8,234 nucleotides of DNA, taken from the NCBI GenBank assembly GCA_938092125.1, contig CALKMQ010000110.1, positions 1-8,234 on the forward strand. The letters are read 5' to 3'. The first letter of the stretch is position 1; each line of letters opens with the position of its first letter. Shown one piece after another: positions 6,128 to 8,234 of this stretch. Both the position numbers and the translations under genes were made by a program. The stretch comes from an uncultured bacterium. Lineage in GTDB: Bacteria; Fidelibacterota; Marinisomatia; Marinisomatales; UBA1611. The notes under the pieces were generated by a model that saw only the letters and a list, made by a program, of their open reading frames with translations, ran no database searches and had not been told where the DNA came from.

Positions 6128-6167
6128 AAGTAGTGCTGAGCAAATTATGATTTACTCAGCACTACTT
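6128..6167 (-). terminator. Strong hairpin after the DUF4397 gene, probable terminator
   Basis: Perfect 13-bp arms at 6128-6140 and 6155-6167 (AAGTAGTGCTGAG and its complement). The 14-base loop can pair four more bases (AAAT with ATTT) after one mismatch, leaving a TATG tip. It lies 16 bases beyond the stop of the secreted DUF4397 protein gene and before the next gene on the same strand. The tract after the stem on the minus strand is only moderately T-rich (TCTACTAATT), so it may stop or stabilise transcripts rather than act as a textbook intrinsic terminator. Confidence 0.6.
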
Positions 6168-6183
6168 TAAAAATGTTAAAAGA

Positions 6184-7596
6184 TTACTTAATTAATGACA
6201 TTTTCTTAACTATTGTGCTTTTATTGGAAGTAATTGAATACAAATATACACCACCAGCTACAGAAGTTCCGTTTGCATTCTTCCCATTCCAATCAATGTT
6301 GTATGTTCCTTGACTTAGATTACCAGACATTAGATTTTTTACTAATCGACCATTCAAATCGTAAATATTTAACGAAATATTCGAGAGCTCAAACACGTCG
6401 AATGATATTGATGTGATAGGATTAAATGGGTTCGGATAATTTTGATTGAGCGCAAATAGCTCTGGCTGAATTCTACTATTATCTGCAATAGTTGATAAAG
6501 CTGTTGGAGTACTTGGTAGTTCAACGGAATAACCACTTGGAGTGGTCAAAATAAGTGAAAATGTCGAATCGCTTGCAGCTGGAGACAAAAATCCTGACGC
6601 AAAAACAATACCAGTCCCACCGCCTAGATTAGTTAATGGAGCGGCAAATGAAGCGACTGAAACATTCGAGCCACTAGATGTTACATCAATTGTGTAATCG
6701 CCCACCGGGACCTGAACATAGCCAGCGTATTCACTATAACTAAGGTTTTCTACTAAAATGGACCCATTAGCATAAATGTCTACAGCTGGGGCATCAGTAG
6801 CACCGTGAAAGACCTTTAGAGCAAAATGATTAGAATCAACAGCTGCGACTTCTAGGGATGATGCAAATAAATTAAAGGGAGTCAGAGAATTACCGATAAT
6901 TCCTGATGCGGTCACCACATAATTTGCATCTGTTTCTAATGTGAATGGAAAACTTGCGATTACTGTATCGTTCGCTGGCGCAATACCAACCACTGTGCTC
7001 AATGGGAGTTCGATAAGTTCAGTAGTAGCTCTGTAGGGAATATCACCAAGTGCTTCGCTTTCATCAATGTAGATGTCAACCACGGGATAAGGTGAATTAT
7101 GTATAATCTGCACATTTGCTATTTGATTTAACTCAAGCATACCTCTCGTCTCATCGTTGGGTACATCTTTTCCTGATCTTGAAATAACTGGAGAAGCTTC
7201 AATTACATATGAATCTAATTCAGAAAAGACTGATTTTGGCTTATCATCTGATAAATCTACATTTGGTAATATATTAATCGCTAATAGTGAAACTTCAAAA
7301 CCATGATTGTTATCAACTGACTTACCTATAAATATATCGTAAACCGCTTTGCTTTTAAATAACAATTTACCTTCATACACCAGCTCAGTGTCGTTAAATA
7401 TCGATATAATTGACTCGTTGGGGACAGAAATTGGTTTTGATTTTGATTCAGATGACTTGAGCTCTTCTAACACTAACTCCCCATCTATCAAAACATTGTA
7501 TCCAGATTCTGGAATTGTATTTATGATTCTTACATCAACACTACTTGACAGCGCATATGAAATAAAAATAAAAATATATGATAACGTATTTTTCAT
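6184..7596 (-). CDS. Secreted DUF4397 repeat protein with FlgD-like/T9SS-type C-terminal sorting domain
   Basis: A 470-residue exported protein. A signal peptide occupies about residues 1-19. Two clear DUF4397 domains follow: about 160-253, beginning NVQIIHNSPYPVVDIYID, and about 258-355, beginning FALKVFHGATDAPAVDIYAN. The earlier region (about 20-108) has the same layout, with VRIINTIPESGYNVLIDG, so it is probably a third, diverged copy. The C-terminus (about 384-470) has NQNYPNPFNP (384-393), an IYDLNGRLVKNL strand and GGVYLYSI before the basic end, typical of FlgD Ig-like sorting domains of the FCB group. It is probably exported through a type IX-like system and surface-attached or secreted; DUF4397 function is unknown, possibly adhesive. 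AGGA nine bases upstream supports the ATG at 7596. It appears monocistronic, ending at a hairpin. Confidence 0.92.
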   Translation of the reverse strand: MKNTLSYIFIFISYALSSSVDVRIINTIPESGYNVLIDGELVLEELKSSESKSKPISVPNESIISIFNDTELVYEGKLLFKSKAVYDIFIGKSVDNNHGFEVSLLAINILPNVDLSDDKPKSVFSELDSYVIEASPVISRSGKDVPNDETRGMLELNQIANVQIIHNSPYPVVDIYIDESEALGDIPYRATTELIELPLSTVVGIAPANDTVIASFPFTLETDANYVVTASGIIGNSLTPFNLFASSLEVAAVDSNHFALKVFHGATDAPAVDIYANGSILVENLSYSEYAGYVQVPVGDYTIDVTSSGSNVSVASFAAPLTNLGGGTGIVFASGFLSPAASDSTFSLILTTPSGYSVELPSTPTALSTIADNSRIQPELFALNQNYPNPFNPITSISFDVFELSNISLNIYDLNGRLVKNLMSGNLSQGTYNIDWNGKNANGTSVAGGVYLYSITSNKSTIVKKMSLIK

Positions 7597-7690
7597 TACT
7601 TTTTTCCTTTTTGTTCTATATTAAACGTTCATAACGCTCAATTCTAAATTAAAAAAGTCCTTAAAGCCAAATCTTTTTATATATCTTCAC

Positions 7691-7831
7691 TTAAGTTAAG
7701 AACTTTCTGAAAGCTTCCTCTATTTCGATGATTAGACATCCGGTAATAATAGCATATTTTTTACCAATTTTGTCATTTGATTTAATTCCTGGCTTGTTGA
7801 ATTTGTGAGCATTACTAGAATAAAACGCCAT
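7691..7831 (-). CDS. Doubtful 46-residue open reading frame
   Basis: ATG at 7831, preceded in frame by a stop two codons before, and TAA at 7691-7693. The product has a basic first half with NAHKFNKPGIKS and GKKYAIITG followed by a hydrophobic stretch and IEEAFRKF. Its composition is more protein-like than the surrounding frames, and KKYAIITGCLII loosely recalls KYAVMLSIVVL in the 66-residue membrane protein at 2686-2886. There is no ribosome-binding site and I recognise no family. It may be a chance frame, a small protein, or the remnant of a longer gene. Confidence 0.2.
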   Translation of the reverse strand: MAFYSSNAHKFNKPGIKSNDKIGKKYAIITGCLIIEIEEAFRKFLT

Positions 7832-7862
7832 TAGTCAAAACTATAATCATTGATTAGGCAAT

Positions 7863-7882
7863 TTATTAACATTAGTTAATAA
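7863..7882. repeat. AT-rich inverted repeat
   Basis: Perfect 8-bp arms TTATTAAC (7863-7870) and GTTAATAA (7875-7882) around a four-base ATTA loop. It lies in the intergenic region between the DUF4397 gene and the S66 peptidase gene. It could be an operator or a weak terminator for the latter, but no T-run follows on the minus strand. Confidence 0.35.
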
Positions 7883-8020
7883 TCTTAAAAAACTCAAAAA
7901 AATTAATTCAAATATTAAGTATTCATTTGCTTTGCAAAGATGAAAACAGCACCTGACTCATAAGAAATCACAATGAAGAAATCATTAACTAGAATATTTT
8001 CGAAAAAAAGACTTGAGAGT

Positions 8021-8234
8021 TTAATTGCCAATTAAAACAGGCATTTCTAATAATTTGAACAACTGATTGTCAGTATTAATGTCCACTTTAGCCCCAAAAG
8101 GAATAGATATATTTTTTGATCCATGACCTGATGGGAAATCATATAATACAGGAACATTTAATTTTGAAAAATACTGTCTAAAAACTTCTTCCATTTTAAA
8201 ATCTGTTGGTTTGTCTGGCTCTTCAGTTTTTCTA
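8021..8234 (-). CDS. Peptidase family S66 (LD-carboxypeptidase, LdcA/MccF-like), C-terminal end
   Basis: The frame is open to the right edge of the window and ends at TAA (8021-8023), giving 70 C-terminal residues. The segment LNVPVLYDFPSGHGSKNISIPFGAKVDIN is the characteristic end of S66 peptidases, with the catalytic His in SGHG followed by the I-P-x-G strand. LdcA enzymes remove the terminal D-Ala from L,D-tetrapeptides during murein recycling in the cytoplasm; MccF-type members cleave microcin C-like compounds. The Ser and Glu of the catalytic triad lie outside the window, so the subfamily cannot be decided. It runs in the same direction as the DUF4397 gene but is separated from it by about 420 bases. 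Confidence 0.85.
   Translation of the reverse strand, partial: RKTEEPDKPTDFKMEEVFRQYFSKLNVPVLYDFPSGHGSKNISIPFGAKVDINTDNQLFKLLEMPVLIGN

Larger units (their letters stand above)
7597..8020. other. Intergenic region without a confident gene
   Basis: About 420 AT-rich bases between two minus-strand genes. They should hold the promoter of the DUF4397 gene, but I see no convincing -35/-10 pair. A ribosome-binding site (AAGGA) lies just before that gene. The region also contains a doubtful 46-codon frame (7691-7831) and an inverted repeat (7863-7882), listed separately. No tRNA cloverleaf or terminator with a clear T-run was recognised. Confidence 0.6.

Noticed and set aside
6234..6416. 60-codon frame on the plus strand
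   Set aside because: Antisense to the C-terminal sorting domain of the DUF4397 protein; no recognisable features.
7349..7624. 91-codon frame on the plus strand
   Set aside because: Antisense to the N-terminus of the DUF4397 protein; the Ser/Leu-rich product looks like a reverse-frame shadow.
7973..8035. 20-codon plus-strand frame with a basic product
   Set aside because: Too short, no ribosome-binding site, and it overlaps the end of the S66 peptidase gene.
8001..8035. Possible intrinsic terminator of the S66 peptidase gene (6-bp arms at the stop codon plus a run of seven T on the minus strand)
   Set aside because: The T-run is separated from the short AT-only stem by about eleven bases, so it does not form a normal terminator.

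Overview
The window is AT-rich DNA with tightly packed bacterial genes. The best guess for the source is an uncultured or marine member of the Bacteroidetes/FCB group, for example a Marinimicrobia (SAR406)-like lineage. The main clue is the secreted protein at 6184-7596, which ends in a FlgD-like/type IX-style sorting domain carrying the NYPNPFNP signature common in that group. This assignment is inference; no rRNA or other taxonomic marker is present.

Plus strand, 1-2305: three overlapping genes read left to right. They are the 3' end of spmA, a complete spmB, and an APC/LAT-type amino acid permease that starts at a TTG inside the spmB stop codon. SpmA and SpmB were named from spore maturation, but both are common in non-sporulating bacteria, where their role is unknown. 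Nothing here suggests sporulation.

Minus strand, 6083 down to 2308: eight genes on one strand with gaps of at most 47 bases. In transcription order they are a small three-helix membrane protein, a short photolyase/cryptochrome-like flavoprotein with its FAD-binding domain at the N-terminus, a MutT-type Nudix hydrolase, a SRPBCC-fold protein, a 50-residue DUF2256 zinc-ribbon protein (short and easily missed), a Tat-exported Rieske-like lipoprotein with an unusual C-X3-H second ligand pair, a 66-residue two-helix membrane protein, and a secreted Cys/His-rich DUF6370 protein. The first part looks like a light/oxidative DNA-damage cluster: photolyase plus 8-oxo-dGTP cleaning, with two companions of unknown function. 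The second part looks like a small exported redox/metal-binding unit with ribosome-binding sites embedded in preceding stop codons. A possible internal promoter separates the two parts.

Minus strand, 7596-6184: a separate monocistronic-looking gene for a secreted protein with two clear DUF4397 repeats, a third degenerate repeat before them, and the C-terminal sorting domain. A 13-bp perfect hairpin lies just downstream of it. The region 7597-8020 holds no confident gene, only a doubtful 46-codon reading frame and an AT-rich inverted repeat. At the right edge (8021-8234, minus) is the C-terminal end of a peptidase family S66 LD-carboxypeptidase.

The most notable items are the domain-swapped short photolyase with its conserved-looking neighbourhood (SRPBCC, DUF2256), the atypical Rieske ligand spacing, and the compact Rieske/small membrane protein/DUF6370 unit. 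No mobile element, CRISPR array, tRNA or rRNA was seen.
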